Origin: Bartonella quintana
GTDB lineage: Bacteria; Pseudomonadota; Alphaproteobacteria; Rhizobiales; Rhizobiaceae
NCBI RefSeq assembly: GCF_009936175.1
Contig: NZ_AP019773.1
Coordinates: 1,524,684 to 1,588,683, forward strand
Reading direction: 5' to 3'
DNA: 64,000 nucleotides
This document shows, one piece after another, positions 19,711 to 29,052 of the stretch (position 1 is its first letter; each line of letters starts with the position of its first letter). Both the position numbers and the translations under genes were made by a program. A model generated the notes under the pieces. It was given only the letters and a program-made list of their open reading frames with translations. It had not been told where the DNA came from and did not search any database.

Positions 19711-20517
19711 ATGGAAAATATAGTGCTTATCCTTCGTTCCCTTCTTTTTACATTCGCTTTTTATACAACAACTTTCATACAAATGATTCTTTACGCTCCT
19801 ATCTATTTTTTACTGCCACGCAAAAAAGCATGGATTGTGCCTAAAACATGGGCGCGCGTTACACTCTTTTTGCAAAAACACATTGCAGGTACAAACTACG
19901 AAATTGAAGGATTAGAAAATCTCCCGAACGGAGCCTATATCATCGCTCCAAAGCATCAATCCGCATGGGAAACCTTTAGTCTCATCCCTTATTTTGATGA
20001 TCCCGCTCTCATTCTAAAACGTGAACTGACGTGGATTCCATTTTTTGGTTGGTACATGGCAAAAACACAAATTATCCCCATTAACCGAACAACCCCCATT
20101 AAAGCCTTGAAAACCATCATACAAAAAGCAAAAGAAAAAGCAAAACAAGAGCGCCAAATTTTGATCTTTCCCGAAGGGACACGTCGACAGCCAGGTCAAG
20201 AACCAGATTATAAACCAGGGATTTTTGCTCTCTACAATGAACTGGGACTTCAAGTTGTTCCCATTGCTCACAATGCCGGTTTATATTGGCCACGCAACAA
20301 TTTTCGCCGCTATCCTGGAATAATCCGCGTTCGCATTCTTCCTCCTATAGAGGCTGGTTTAAGCAAAAGTGATTTTATAGAGCGACTTGTCCAAAAAACA
20401 GAAAAAGCCTGTGATGAATTGCTTTTATTAGCAGCACAAGATTCTAGCCCTCCACCTATGCCACCCTGTGCTATTAAAAAGCTTCAAAAACTGAATCACT
20501 ATGAAGCAAGACATTAA
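19711..20517 (+). CDS. plsC: 1-acyl-sn-glycerol-3-phosphate acyltransferase
   Basis: Converts lysophosphatidic acid to phosphatidic acid in the inner membrane. The 268-residue protein has an N-terminal hydrophobic anchor (about 1-35) and the PlsC acyltransferase domain. The catalytic motif reads KHQSAWETF (about 79-87), where Glu replaces the more common Asp of H-x4-D, a variant often seen in alphaproteobacteria. The second motif, FPEGTRR, is at about 153-159, and the third is VVPIAHNAGLYWPR. It is a single gene with no operon partner. Confidence 0.93.
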   Translation: MENIVLILRSLLFTFAFYTTTFIQMILYAPIYFLLPRKKAWIVPKTWARVTLFLQKHIAGTNYEIEGLENLPNGAYIIAPKHQSAWETFSLIPYFDDPALILKRELTWIPFFGWYMAKTQIIPINRTTPIKALKTIIQKAKEKAKQERQILIFPEGTRRQPGQEPDYKPGIFALYNELGLQVVPIAHNAGLYWPRNNFRRYPGIIRVRILPPIEAGLSKSDFIERLVQKTEKACDELLLLAAQDSSPPPMPPCAIKKLQKLNHYEARH

Positions 20518-21161
20518 TTTATAAAGATAATTTATCAATTTTCCTTTTACTGAAAAGACTAAAGACAGGAAGTTTTTCTCATTTCAAATCCTCTAATTTA
20601 GAATCAAAAAAACGTTTGCTTGCACATTCCAAGAAGAATTGATGTGGGAATCAAAATTGTTTAAAAAATAACGCAATATGCCTTTTATGAATCATCTTAT
20701 TGCAAGAGCAGATACAACATTGGGAGCTGAAAAATCGAATAATGGTTCTGGTGTATCTTTTATAAGTGTAAAGGTGGTAGTAACCAAGAAATCTATCTTT
20801 TACTAACACTGCCGAGAGATGCGATGGGGGCAAGGTGAAAATGTCTTTTTGAGACACGACCGTGAATGATCAGCACAATGACTCACTGTTCTTCGTGAGG
20901 ATTATAATCTCCTTAAAGAACGTGAAAAAAAAGCGTAAACTTCTTAGCAATTTTCATGATTTAAAAGATATTGTTTTCAATATTTTCGAAAGCCGTAAAA
21001 CCAAAAAAAGGGAGATGGTAAAAATGGATGCTGATTTTTATCCCTGAAGAAAAATGGATACCATCATTAACCATTTGTCCCCTCTATTCTGGACTCAAAA
21101 GCATTGTGTGCTACATTAAAATAATTCTAAATCACGCATAAAAAGGAATTGGACTCATTGA
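20518..21161. other. Intergenic region with integrase relic
   Basis: About 640 bases between plsC and the carboxypeptidase gene. Apart from the integrase relic at about 20690-21060, nothing is recognisable. The last 100 bases contain AAAAAGGAATTGGA upstream of the downstream ATG. Confidence 0.5.
20690..21060 (+). pseudogene. P4-type phage integrase relic, second copy
   Basis: A short, strongly decayed plus-strand stretch similar to the relic at 1905-2325. The best pieces are LYKCKGGSNQEIY (about 20755-20795), a REDYNLLKEREKK-like stretch (about 20897-20935) and HDLKDIVFNIFESRKTKKREMVK (about 20958-21025), which corresponds to the ESRKAELKGDGK region of P4 integrases. It is too decayed to show domain borders and has no catalytic residues. 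Confidence 0.5.
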
Positions 21162-22259
21162 ATGCGACAGCTCCTCTATAACTTGTTTTTGTCTTTCATT
21201 TTGAATTTGACGAGTACTATCGTTCTGGCGCAACCCTTTATCTCTGTTGATGTTACAACGGGACGCATCTTAGAACATAATCAAGCTTTTGAGCGCTGGT
21301 ATCCTGCCTCCTTAACAAAATTAATGACCGCTTATGTTATTTTTCGCGCTATGAGCATAGGAAAAATTTCATCCAACAAACACATTACCATCAGCGAATA
21401 TGCAGCGAAAGCTCCCACATATCATTCAGGCTATAAAGCTGGTTCTGTTCTTACACTTGATACAGCCTTAAGTATCACCATGGTTAAATCTGCCAATGAT
21501 TTGGCCATTGCTATGAGTGAAGCGGTTGCTGGTTCACAAAAAGCTTTTGTGCAACAAATGAATGCCGAGGCTCAACGTTTAGGCATGTTTGGAACCCATT
21601 TTACCAATGCAAGTGGCTTACCAGACCCACATAATTACTCCACAGCACGCGATATTGCTCTTTTAGCAGTTCAGATTCGCCGGGAATTTCCTCAATATGC
21701 CCATTATTTTTCTATTCCAGCCATTGATTTTGGTAACAAACGAAAGATTCAGCCCAATTCAAATAACCTCATTGGTCGTTTTGATGGAATAGATGGCATG
21801 AAAACAGGCTTTATTTGTGCCTCTGGCTTTAACCTTGTTGCCTCAGCAACCCGCAATAAGCGCACAATTATTGCTGTTATTCTAGGATCTAACACCATAA
21901 GTGAAAGAGAAGAAAAAGCTGCACAACTTCTTGAAAGAGGTTTTTTGCATCAAGGATCGCTCCAATCAACACTAGCAACACTAGAACCCTATGGCACTAA
22001 AATGATACAAGCAAGCGATATGAGACAACAAACATGCACGCCTGAAGCCATGAAAATGCATGCGAATTCTTATGATGATCAAGGCAATATTATCCTTAAT
22101 TCACCTTTTATCGCTGCTTCGCCTTCTTCTTCTCTTCCTTTACCTGTACGACTCATTAGCACGCCACAGACACCTAAAATCAAAAGAAAACCTTCTATTC
22201 CGCGTAAAAAACAAGCAAACCGCCGCCCTATGAAAAAGGCTTCAAGCCACACTCGATGA
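21162..22259 (+). CDS. D-alanyl-D-alanine carboxypeptidase (DacF/PBP5-like)
   Basis: A periplasmic penicillin-binding protein of 365 residues that trims pentapeptide side chains of peptidoglycan. A signal peptide occupies about residues 1-24 (cleavage after LAQ). The serine peptidase S11 motifs are complete: SLTK (about 50-53), SAN (about 110-112) and KTG (about 216-218). After the catalytic domain there is a basic, Pro/Lys/Arg-rich tail (about 325-365) in place of a typical membrane-binding helix. It stands upstream of the cobW relic, ending before it on the same strand. Confidence 0.93.
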   Translation: MRQLLYNLFLSFILNLTSTIVLAQPFISVDVTTGRILEHNQAFERWYPASLTKLMTAYVIFRAMSIGKISSNKHITISEYAAKAPTYHSGYKAGSVLTLDTALSITMVKSANDLAIAMSEAVAGSQKAFVQQMNAEAQRLGMFGTHFTNASGLPDPHNYSTARDIALLAVQIRREFPQYAHYFSIPAIDFGNKRKIQPNSNNLIGRFDGIDGMKTGFICASGFNLVASATRNKRTIIAVILGSNTISEREEKAAQLLERGFLHQGSLQSTLATLEPYGTKMIQASDMRQQTCTPEAMKMHANSYDDQGNIILNSPFIAASPSSSLPLPVRLISTPQTPKIKRKPSIPRKKQANRRPMKKASSHTR

Positions 22260-22265
22260 TCCTCT

Positions 22266-23314
22266 CATGAGAAAACAAAGCGCATTCCTCTTACGCTTAT
22301 TACCAGCTTTCTAGGCTCTGGCAAAATAACCTTGCTCAAACGTATGGACACTCTTTTGGCTGATAGTGCTGCTATCATCAATGAATTCGGTGAAGTCAGT
22401 ATTGACCACCTTCTGGTTTAAAAAACCATTGAACTTGCTAACGGTTGCTTATGTTGTAATTTATGCAGTGATTTCATTGATACATTAATCGATTTGGTTG
22501 ATCGCGTTCATACAGGACATCTTAGACAACTCAATCGCATTATCATTAAAACAACAGGTGTACCTGATCCAAGCCCTATTTTACAAGCTCTTCTAAGCCA
22601 TTCATTCTTAATGCATGCATTATCCATCGATGCTGTTCTTGCAACATTTGATACAGTAAGCACGCTTTTCATCTTTGAGCGCTATCCTGAAATACAAAAA
22701 TAAATAGCGCTTGCTGACAAAATTATCCTCACAAAAACAGAACTGACTGACCAAAAAACACTTTCAAATACACTCCTCAGCACACTCAGAGTGATTAACC
22801 CGATGGCGTGGAATCATCGATATCTGTTCTGACCATTGGCTGTTTAAGTGCATTAATTAAGTAAAACATTATGGAATGAAAAAAGAAAAAATTTAGAACT
22901 TAAACAATGGTGCATTATTGTTCCACATGATTATACTCACCAGTGGACTATTCGTTCTTTTTCACTAGACTGTAAAAAGCCTATTGATTTCGCCACTATT
23001 AACGGCCTTTTTAGATCTCCTAAAAGAGCTTTATGACGCAAAATTACTACGGATCAAAGCAATTATCGCATTGCGTGATGACTCACATCGTCCACTTGTT
23101 TTGCACAGTCTACAGACATTTTTTATCCGCCAATAAAATTGTCAGCATGGCTAAAAGGAATCACTCAAACCCGTCTTGTCATCATCGTTAATGGTGTTGA
23201 AAAAGAAGTGATACAAAAACTCTTCAATGCCTTTTTAAACAAACCGGCAATAGATACTGCAGACAAAACCGCTATATTGGACAACTCCTTGATTATTCCA
23301 GGAATAAAGTTTTA
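22266..23314 (+). pseudogene. CobW/YjiA-family GTPase pseudogene
   Basis: The start reads RIPLTLITSFLGSGKITLLKR, a P-loop of the COG0523 metallochaperone family with Ile in place of the first Thr of GKTT. Then come AAIINEFGEVSIDHLLV with a stop, ANGCLCCNLCSDFIDTL (the CxCC metal-binding motif, about 22440-22490), IIIKTTGVPDPSPIL, LADKIILTKTEL and C-terminal pieces such as IALRDDSHRPLVLH (about 23067-23107). Stops near 22420 and 22703 and several frameshifts make it non-functional. The intact family handles zinc or cobalt delivery. Confidence 0.88.
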
Positions 23315-23474
23315 ATTTTTCTTCCGACCTTCAATAAATAAAATTCTTTGATAGATACGTTATGGACTTTCGAACACCTTCCATGATATCTCGCCGCAAG
23401 CGTTCACATATCCTTTAGAAGAATAAAAACATTCTGAAAAGTAAAGAGATCTGCATTTTGCAATAAAATGACAC

Positions 23475-24218
23475 TCACTGTATTAAAGAAATTGAAGTTT
23501 TATTAGTACTGAAAACATAACGCTTTTTATAAACATCAACTGTTGGAGGCTTACGATTCTCCTCAAAGAAATCATAACCCTCTTTGAGCATAACCCAGAA
23601 TTGATAATGAGGATCAGTGCTATGGCGCTCCATATTAGCGTTGGTCATCCGGAAAGGAAAAGCCTGCAATTGAAATTCTTTTTGTCCACCTCTAAAAGCA
23701 TCCCGTGCAAAAGCATAAATCTGTGCCATATTCTTATCGCCCATGGCATAACAACCAACGGAAAAGCAAGAACCGTGTACCATAAGATTGCTTCCTGTAC
23801 GACCATGCGCCTGATCATAAAGGTTGGGAAATCCTATATTAAAAGAAAGATAATATTTCGAATAAGGATTCATTTGATCTGCGCTAATCGTATAAAAGCC
23901 TTCCGGTGTCTGAAGATCCCCTTCCTTATATTTAGGTCCAAGCTGACCCGACCATTTGCAAATGTCATAGCGCGCCACCAGTACAAAAGGCCCAGAACGG
24001 GACTGTTTCCAAATTTCAGCAACATTTTCTTCCTTAAAAAATCTCATCATAATCGGCGCATAGGGATCGATATTATGCAGAACCATTTTATTTTGGACTT
24101 CTTGGGGGAGCGGCTGCTCAATTTTAGCACGAATAGAAGCCGGCAATCTTTCCTTGCATGCCGTTAATATTCCAATTGCAAACAAAACACATGCTGCGAA
24201 GATTCTATTGAATGTCAT
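23475..24218 (-). CDS. YafK-type L,D-transpeptidase family lipoprotein
   Basis: A secreted YkuD-domain protein of about 247 residues. The ATG at 24218 (MTFNRIFAAC) is preceded by GGAG; a TTG 15 bases upstream is less likely. The signal ends in a lipobox LTAC, so it should be a lipoprotein. The catalytic motif is MVHGSCFSVGCYAMGD (about residues 146-161), with the His and Cys of YkuD enzymes in the YafK arrangement. Family members cleave or form links between peptidoglycan and lipoprotein; which of these applies here cannot be told. It lies 38 bases downstream of accA. Confidence 0.88.
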   Translation of the reverse strand: MTFNRIFAACVLFAIGILTACKERLPASIRAKIEQPLPQEVQNKMVLHNIDPYAPIMMRFFKEENVAEIWKQSRSGPFVLVARYDICKWSGQLGPKYKEGDLQTPEGFYTISADQMNPYSKYYLSFNIGFPNLYDQAHGRTGSNLMVHGSCFSVGCYAMGDKNMAQIYAFARDAFRGGQKEFQLQAFPFRMTNANMERHSTDPHYQFWVMLKEGYDFFEENRKPPTVDVYKKRYVFSTNKTSISLIQ

Positions 24219-24256
24219 CGAATAAAACTCCAATCCATCCCCTTACAAAAAACCAC

Positions 24257-25213
24257 TTATGTTAGAGACCGACCAATTTGAAGATATTTTTCCCAACGTT
24301 CTTGTTTAAGAGCCTGGCCCTCTTTGCCAATCATAGATTCTAAAGCAACAGAGATAATATTGCCTGTCGCATCAATCACAGCCTCTTTATCCCGATGTGC
24401 TCCTCCCAGAGGCTCTGGAATAATGCCATCAATAATCTTTAACTGGTACAGATCTTGTGCGGTAATACGCAGATTCATTGCAGCATCTTTCGCGCGGGTT
24501 GGGTCACGCCATAAAATAGAAGCGGCCCCTTCTGGTGAAATAACAGAATAAATCGCATGCTCCAACATATAAACTTTGTTGGCCGCAGCAATTGCGATCG
24601 CCCCACCTGATCCTCCTTCTCCAATAACAACCGAAACAACTGGAACTTTTAAGCGCAAAGTTGCTGCTGTTGATTGAGCAATTGCTTCTGCTTGACCGCG
24701 TTCTTCAGCACTCACACCAGGATAAGCGCCTGCCGTATCGACAAAAGTCAGGAGTGGCAAACCAAAACGGTCAGCCATTTCCATGATACGTACAGCTTTA
24801 CGATATCCTTCTGGACGCGCAGAACCAAAATTATAGCGCAAACGTGTTTGCGTATCGTGACCCTTCTCCTGACCTATGTAAGCGATTGCTTCACCTTTAA
24901 AGCGTGCGAACCCCGCCTGAATAGCCTCATCTTCAGCAAACTTGCGGTCTCCTGCCAAAGGTGTGACATCACTCAATAGTCGTGCAGAATAATCCATAAA
25001 ATGGGGACGATCAGGGTGGCGAGCTACTTGTGTTTTTTGCCACGGCGATAATTTTTTATAAATATCACGCAATGCCGTTTGGGAACGCATTTCAAGACGC
25101 GCGATCTCGTCTCTCATATCAAGACTGCCTTCTTCTTGAGAAATCTTTTTTAATTCAAGAATTTTCCCATCGAGATCAGCAACCGGTTTTTCAAAATTAA
25201 GATAATTATACAT
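24257..25213 (-). CDS. accA: Acetyl-CoA carboxylase carboxyltransferase subunit alpha
   Basis: The alpha subunit of the carboxyltransferase that makes malonyl-CoA for fatty-acid synthesis, in complex with AccD. It has about 318 residues. Visible signatures are ARHPDRPHFMDY (about 60-71), FVDTAGAYPG (about 158-167), EERGQAEAIA (about 170-179), GEGGSGGAIAI (about 200-210) and ISPEGAASILWRD (about 230-242). The ATG at 25213 (MYNYLNFEKP) is preferred to an upstream TTG. It is transcribed in the same direction as xerD, 79 bases downstream of it. Confidence 0.97.
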   Translation of the reverse strand: MYNYLNFEKPVADLDGKILELKKISQEEGSLDMRDEIARLEMRSQTALRDIYKKLSPWQKTQVARHPDRPHFMDYSARLLSDVTPLAGDRKFAEDEAIQAGFARFKGEAIAYIGQEKGHDTQTRLRYNFGSARPEGYRKAVRIMEMADRFGLPLLTFVDTAGAYPGVSAEERGQAEAIAQSTAATLRLKVPVVSVVIGEGGSGGAIAIAAANKVYMLEHAIYSVISPEGAASILWRDPTRAKDAAMNLRITAQDLYQLKIIDGIIPEPLGGAHRDKEAVIDATGNIISVALESMIGKEGQALKQERWEKYLQIGRSLT

Positions 25214-25291
25214 TGCACTCAACTTATTTGGTGTAAGTTATATACTTATAATTTGCTTTATAAAGTATTTTTCAAAAACATCACCTCTTCT

Positions 25292-26239
25292 TTACTTAAC
25301 TTTCTGCGCCCTCTGCTCGTCAGCAAGTGGATGATGCTCATTGACTAAACGATAAAGTCCTGCTTCCAAAACATGTGTATAAATCTGGGTTGTAGCGATA
25401 TCAGAATGGCCTAACAAATGTTGAACTGCACGCAAATCAGCACCATTTTGCAAAAGATGACTAGCAAAAGCATGACGCAACACATGGGGAGAAAAGCCAC
25501 AACTTTTTATCCCTGCTCTTCTTGCAAGACCTTTCAGCTCCCGTGCAACAACCTGACGAGCAATATATCCCGTCTCTGAACGCGCAGGAAAAAGATAAGG
25601 ACTCGCAGCATCCTTTCGCTGATCACGCAAGCTCAACCACTGTGAAAGAACTTGGCATGCTTTTTTCGATAAGAGGACTATACGTTCTTTTTTGCCCTTA
25701 CCGCGAACTAAAATACTGTACTCCTTCCCGCGGACAGCCTGCACCGGAAGACTCACCAACTCACTGATGCGCAGCCCTGTTGCATAAAGCATTTCAATCA
25801 ATACCTGAAGACGCAATGCGCGGAAATGACCTTTGGACCCATAATCTGCCTGATTGACTTCCAACTGCGCCAAATCAAGCAATTTTGTCACCCCATCCTC
25901 ACTTATAACTTTGGGCAAAGGACGCCCCTGACGCGGTGCATCAAGATCATGCGAGGGATCATCAACTCTCATTCCCTCTGCATAAAGAAATTGATAAAAC
26001 TGACGCAAAGTCGACAAACGACGCGCTTGTGAAGACGCTGCAAAACCAAGAATATGCATGAGCGATAAAAGACCAATTAAATCTTCTTTTTGTGCTGAAA
26101 AAAGCGAAACAGAGTGCAAAGACAATTCGTCTTGTGCCCATTGCAAATCATGCTGATAAGCTGCAAGTGTATGCGTAGAAGCCCCTCGCTCCGCACTCAT
26201 CATCTCGAGAAAATGATCTATCACAGCATTACTTTTCAT
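25292..26239 (-). CDS. xerD: Tyrosine recombinase XerD
   Basis: A site-specific recombinase that resolves chromosome dimers at dif with XerC. It has about 315 residues from the ATG at 26239 (MKSNAVIDHF); an in-frame extension to 26290 lacks support. The N-terminal SAM-like DNA-binding domain is followed by the catalytic domain, with ATGLRISELV (first Arg), HVLRHAFASHLL (HxxR), LGHSDIATTQIYTHV (His and the nucleophile Tyr). All five catalytic residues are present. Order aroK-xerD divergent plus accA matches other Rhizobiales. Confidence 0.95.
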   Translation of the reverse strand: MKSNAVIDHFLEMMSAERGASTHTLAAYQHDLQWAQDELSLHSVSLFSAQKEDLIGLLSLMHILGFAASSQARRLSTLRQFYQFLYAEGMRVDDPSHDLDAPRQGRPLPKVISEDGVTKLLDLAQLEVNQADYGSKGHFRALRLQVLIEMLYATGLRISELVSLPVQAVRGKEYSILVRGKGKKERIVLLSKKACQVLSQWLSLRDQRKDAASPYLFPARSETGYIARQVVARELKGLARRAGIKSCGFSPHVLRHAFASHLLQNGADLRAVQHLLGHSDIATTQIYTHVLEAGLYRLVNEHHPLADEQRAQKVK

Positions 26240-26498
26240 TTCATTGATTCGCTTCTGAAGAAAGGTTCCATGAATCCAAGGGGACATCAATATACATATC
26301 CACAGTTACCGGTTCAACCCAAACCACGAGAATGACCATTATACTGAAAAGAACAGCAAGCAAAATGAAAAGAATCATCAAAAATCTAGTCAATGTTGGC
26401 ATAAGATAATACTATCCAAAAATACTCTATCACTTAATCATGCCTTATAAAGATTAACAGGAATTGACTTTAAGGCGGATAAATGCCGAAATAAAGTC

Positions 26499-27131
26499 AT
26501 GAAAACTAATCATCCCGAACATATCCCGATAACACAAATAAAAAAGCAGCTTTTATCGTCTCTTGATAAACGAGCACTTGTACTTGTTGGTCTTATGGGT
26601 GCAGGCAAATCAGTAATCGGAAAACGCATTGCTACCATGCTCGGTTTGCCCTTCTACGATTCTGACCAGGAAATTGAAAAAGCTGCACAAATGACAATCA
26701 TTGAATTTTTTAAAGTTTATGGTGAATCAGAATTCCGTGCTCTTGAACAGCATGTTACTCTAAGCCTCATGAAAAAAAGTCCTCTTGTTTTAGCAACAGG
26801 TGGCGGTGCCTACATAAATAAAGATATCCGACAAGTCATTAATAAAAATGGTATATCTATATGGCTCAAAGCAGATCTTGATATTCTCATGAAACGTGTT
26901 TCGCGACACCCAACGCGACCACTCCTTCAAACAGCAAACCCTAAAGAAACCATGAAAAAACTCATGGAACAACGCTACCCTATCTATGCAAAAGCAAACT
27001 TAACAATTAACAGTTATAAGGAAAGCCGCCATACTGTAGCACAAAATGTTATACGGTCTGTACAGAACTACATCTATACAGAAATTAACGATAGGAATAA
27101 CCAGCATGCAAACCAAGACCGTCACTGTTAA
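26499..27131 (+). CDS. aroK: Shikimate kinase
   Basis: Phosphorylates shikimate to shikimate 3-phosphate in the aromatic pathway. The 210-residue protein is slightly longer than typical because of an N-terminal extension of about 25 residues. The P-loop [15 protein letters not shown] lies at about 31-45, the shikimate-binding YDSDQEIEK at about 53-61, FRALE near 79 and GGGAYI near 102. The coding region overlaps the aroB start by 26 bases, so the two are translationally coupled. Confidence 0.96.
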   Translation: MKTNHPEHIPITQIKKQLLSSLDKRALVLVGLMGAGKSVIGKRIATMLGLPFYDSDQEIEKAAQMTIIEFFKVYGESEFRALEQHVTLSLMKKSPLVLATGGGAYINKDIRQVINKNGISIWLKADLDILMKRVSRHPTRPLLQTANPKETMKKLMEQRYPIYAKANLTINSYKESRHTVAQNVIRSVQNYIYTEINDRNNQHANQDRHC

Positions 27132-28239
27132 ACTGGACAAGCACTGTTACGACATCATCATTGGTCCAGGTCTGGTCGCACAAGCTATTTGGCAGATTAA
27201 GCATTCGCTTCACAAAAAAGATCTTCATCAAACGCGTTTTGCACTTGTTACAGATAGCAATGTTGCATCTCTCCACTTAGATACATTACAAGCAGAATTA
27301 ACAAAAAATAAAATCCATACTGTTCCAATTATTGTCGAAGCAGGCGAGCAATCAAAATCATTTTTAACTCTGCAAATCGTCATTGATAGAATTCTCGCTG
27401 CGCGTTTAGAAAGAGGCGACTGCGTCATTGCTTTTGGTGGTGGTGTCATTGGCGACCTAGGAGGGTTTGCCGCAAGTATTATACGCCGTGGAATGAACTT
27501 CATTCAAATGCCCACAACGCTTCTCGCACAAATTGACTCTTCTGTTGGGGGAAAAACGGGAATCAATAGCCGATATGGTAAAAATCTTATTGGCGCTTTT
27601 TATCAACCGCAATGCGTTATTGCTGACACGTGTTTCCTTGATACACTACCATTACGTGAATTTCGCGCTGGCTACGCGGAAATAGTCAAATACGGTCTTA
27701 TTAGCCAGCCTGATTTTTTTGAGTGGCTCGAAAAAAATTGGCAAAAAATTTTTTCGAATGGCCCAACACGAACGGAAGCCATTGTCCGCTCATGTCAGTT
27801 TAAAGCTGACATTGTAGCACGCGACGAACACGAAACAGGAGAACGTGCATTATTAAACCTTGGTCATACATTTGGACACATGCTTGAAACAGCAACTGCT
27901 TACGACTCAAGCCGTTTAATCCACGGCGAAGCTGTAGCAATTGGGATGGTTCTAGCACACCAATTCTCTGCTCAACTAAATTTAATAAACCCCACCCTCA
28001 TACAACGCGTTGAAGCACACCTCAAAGCAGTGGGATTGCCTACGCAGCTAAAAGATATCCCAGGGAAGCTCCCCGAGGCTGAAACATTGATGACTCTCAT
28101 TGCGCAAGATAAAAAAGTTTCGCAAAACAATTTGACCTTCATCTTAACGCGCGGCCTTGGTCAATCATTTATTGCAAAAACTGTTTCACCAGAAACAGTT
28201 TTGGCTTTTCTGGAACAAAAATTGGCGGAAATTCGTTAA
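27106..28239 (+). CDS. aroB: 3-dehydroquinate synthase
   Basis: Converts DAHP to 3-dehydroquinate, the second step of the shikimate pathway, using NAD and a divalent metal. The protein has about 377 residues from the ATG at 27106 ([11 protein letters not shown]). Visible signatures are [15 protein letters not shown] (NAD site, about 107-121), the [13 protein letters not shown] motif (about 141-153), and the metal ligands in [11 protein letters not shown] and [10 protein letters not shown] (about 251-281). It is downstream of and overlapping aroK. A weak A/T-rich stretch follows before the split tRNA gene. Confidence 0.97.
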   Translation: MQTKTVTVKLDKHCYDIIIGPGLVAQAIWQIKHSLHKKDLHQTRFALVTDSNVASLHLDTLQAELTKNKIHTVPIIVEAGEQSKSFLTLQIVIDRILAARLERGDCVIAFGGGVIGDLGGFAASIIRRGMNFIQMPTTLLAQIDSSVGGKTGINSRYGKNLIGAFYQPQCVIADTCFLDTLPLREFRAGYAEIVKYGLISQPDFFEWLEKNWQKIFSNGPTRTEAIVRSCQFKADIVARDEHETGERALLNLGHTFGHMLETATAYDSSRLIHGEAVAIGMVLAHQFSAQLNLINPTLIQRVEAHLKAVGLPTQLKDIPGKLPEAETLMTLIAQDKKVSQNNLTFILTRGLGQSFIAKTVSPETVLAFLEQKLAEIR

Positions 28240-28297
28240 TTCATATTGAATATAATTGATTCGTTTTTATACTTCTATTACAAGGATTAATGATGAT

Positions 28298-28594
28298 GTC
28301 TGCGTAGCTCAGTAGGATAGAGCACAGGATTCCTAAAGAAATTGGGCACTTTAAGGAGAAATCCTCAAAGTGAATCTGCTCAAATTCGGGGAAAGCTTCA
28401 TGGGAGACTATATGCCAATCCCGAGCCAACCCTCTCTTCAGAGGAAGGTGTAGAGACTGAACGGGCAGCACCTAAAGGACAAAAGCTCAAGGTGAAGAGA
28501 CAGTCCAGACCACAAACAGCCTGTCAAGCTGGCGATGAAAATCGAAGTGGTATGAATCCTGGGGCCGCAGGTTCGAGTCCTGCCGTAGACACCA
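28298..28594 (+). tRNA. tRNA-Arg (CCU) interrupted by a group I intron
   Basis: The exons are 28298-28334 and 28555-28594. Joined, they give a 77-base tRNA with encoded CCA. The acceptor stem is GTCTGCG/CGTAGAC, the anticodon stem-loop is CAGGA-TTCCTAA-TCCTG with anticodon CCT (28332-28334), and the TPsiC arm is GCAGGTTCGAGTCCTGC. The intervening 220 bases begin right after the third anticodon base and end in G, as expected for a group I intron. Group I introns at this anticodon site of tRNA-Arg(CCU) are known in alphaproteobacteria, first in Agrobacterium. Confidence 0.93.
28335..28554 (+). ncRNA. Self-splicing group I intron in tRNA-Arg
   Basis: The intron is 220 bases with no homing-endonuclease gene. 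The 5' exon ends in CCT, which can pair with an internal guide GGG (28344-28346), giving the required U-G pair at the splice site. P2 is a hairpin with arms 28347-28352 and 28367-28372 plus an inner AGGA/TCCT stem capped by a GAAA tetraloop (28358-28361). P7 is GACTG (28455-28459) with CAGTC (28501-28505), and P8 is CACCT (28469-28473) with AGGTG (28490-28494). The core segments AAATTCGGGGAAAGC, ATCCCGAGCC and GAACGGGCAGCACC match group I P, Q and R elements. The last base is G at 28554. Confidence 0.9.
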
Positions 28595-28637
28595 TCGTAT
28601 AAGTCAAATTATTCTTTCTGCACAGTAAGGAAGTATT

Positions 28638-29033
28638 ATGAAAAAAACTTTACACATTTTAGGATTTTTCTCCGCTTTAAACCTATCACTCTTCAGCTTA
28701 ACCAATGCCTTCGCTGGTTCTTTAATCCTTGAAGTACCAGACAATCCAGAACCAACAACACAGACCATTGCTTATCAGTGCGATACTGGAAAAAGTAAAA
28801 AGCATGTTGAAGCAGTCTATCTTAATGCTGATAATATTTCGTTGGTTGATTTCAAATGGAAAGGTGATCGCGTCATTGCCGCTAATGTCATTGCTGACAC
28901 GGGAGTAAAATATGCAGGGGCCCAATACATCTGGTGGAAAACCAATAACGAAGTCATGCTTTATGATCTTGCTCATGACCCAGAAGAAAAAAAACCTATC
29001 CTCTGTAAAGATCAATCAACATTATTATTCTGA
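28638..29033 (+). CDS. MliC-family protein, divergent copy
   Basis: A 131-residue exported protein with a signal peptide (about 1-26, ending NAFA). The mature part matches the MliC/PliC C-type lysozyme inhibitor fold: IAYQCDTGKS with the first Cys, VKYAGAQYIWWKTNNEVMLYD, and a second Cys in PILCKD that probably forms a disulfide. The two inhibitory motifs are altered: the usual SGA-x-Y reads TGVKY and the usual TKG reads KTN. It may have lost lysozyme inhibition or taken another role. It is a tandem paralogue of the next gene, 19 bases downstream. Confidence 0.75.
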   Translation: MKKTLHILGFFSALNLSLFSLTNAFAGSLILEVPDNPEPTTQTIAYQCDTGKSKKHVEAVYLNADNISLVDFKWKGDRVIAANVIADTGVKYAGAQYIWWKTNNEVMLYDLAHDPEEKKPILCKDQSTLLF

Positions 29034-29052
29034 ATAACATTTAGAAAGTATT

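Noticed and set aside
28342..28602. An 86-codon open frame across the group I intron and the tRNA 3' exon
   Set aside because: It lies wholly within the tRNA-Arg exon-intron sequence and has no ribosome site. Its Arg/Gln-rich translation is an artefact of structured RNA sequence.
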